Positions 5,269 through 5,270 of a stretch of DNA of 5,270 nt are shown piece after piece. Under the pieces are notes generated by a model that was not told the origin of the DNA, ran no database searches, and saw only the letters and a list, made by a program, of their open reading frames with translations. Origin of the DNA: Helicobacteraceae bacterium (lineage in GTDB: Bacteria; Campylobacterota; Campylobacteria; Campylobacterales; Sulfurimonadaceae); the NCBI GenBank assembly GCA_015488075.1, contig WFOM01000007.1, forward strand, positions 1-5,270, written 5' to 3'. The position numbers and the translations under genes were made by a program. Position 1 is the first letter of the stretch. Each line of letters begins with the position of its first letter.

Positions 5269-5270
5269 AC
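5249..5270 (+). CDS. Possible 5' end of the next gene (starts MILRSFL)
   Basis: A strong ribosome site, AAAGGAG at 5235-5241, stands 7 nt before GTG 5249-5251. The frame stays open to the window edge and encodes MILRSFL, the start of what could be a hydrophobic N-terminus. The spacing and the quality of the ribosome site are good, but seven codons cannot identify a product. If real, the site's GGAG and the start codon lie in the 5' arm and loop of the 5238-5258 hairpin, and the gene would be 46 nt downstream of the microprotein pair. A terminator is the competing explanation. Confidence 0.4.

Overview
The window is AT-rich and densely coding, with every supported gene on the + strand. The short or overlapping junctions, the AT-biased codon use, a DNA polymerase I whose N-terminus reads ITIIDTFGFLFRSYWALP, and a TauE/SafE (DsbD_2-like) membrane protein with a GHCIGMCGG motif together suggest the Campylobacterota (the former Epsilonproteobacteria), possibly a Sulfurimonas- or Sulfurovum-like lineage. 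That placement comes from family recognition, not from a search.

Layout. Positions 1-207 hold the 3' end of an unrecognised gene. It overlaps by 11 nt a small stand-alone HD-domain phosphohydrolase (197-673). After 3 nt comes a six-helix TauE/SafE-family membrane protein with a Cys/His/Met-rich C-terminal tail (677-1408). An ATGA overlap leads into a HDOD-domain protein (1405-2223). Its last codons overlap by 11 nt the TTG-started polA gene (2213-4909), which encodes an 898-residue DNA polymerase I with 5'-nuclease, 3'-5' proofreading and polymerase domains whose key residues all look intact. No intergenic space remains between 1 and 4909, so these five genes are probably one transcript with translational coupling. 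Their functions (HD hydrolase, metal/thiol membrane protein, HDOD regulator, repair polymerase) do not form an obvious pathway.

The end of the window differs. Four bases after the polA stop is a perfect extended -10 element (TGGTATAAT), placed so that transcription would start at or within a base or two of the ATG of a 60-residue two-helix membrane protein (4928-5110), so a leaderless mRNA is likely. That gene overlaps by ATGA a 31-residue single-helix membrane protein (5107-5202), which has a good ribosome binding site. The two form a microprotein pair of unknown function and are the most novel-looking part of the window.

The last 68 bases contain a small palindrome and a 7-8 bp hairpin. 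The 5' arm of the hairpin is part of a strong Shine-Dalgarno sequence (AAAGGAG), and a GTG start codon lies in the loop. This is either the start of the next gene with its ribosome binding site in a hairpin, or a Rho-independent terminator. I see no tRNA, rRNA, CRISPR array, insertion sequence or origin.
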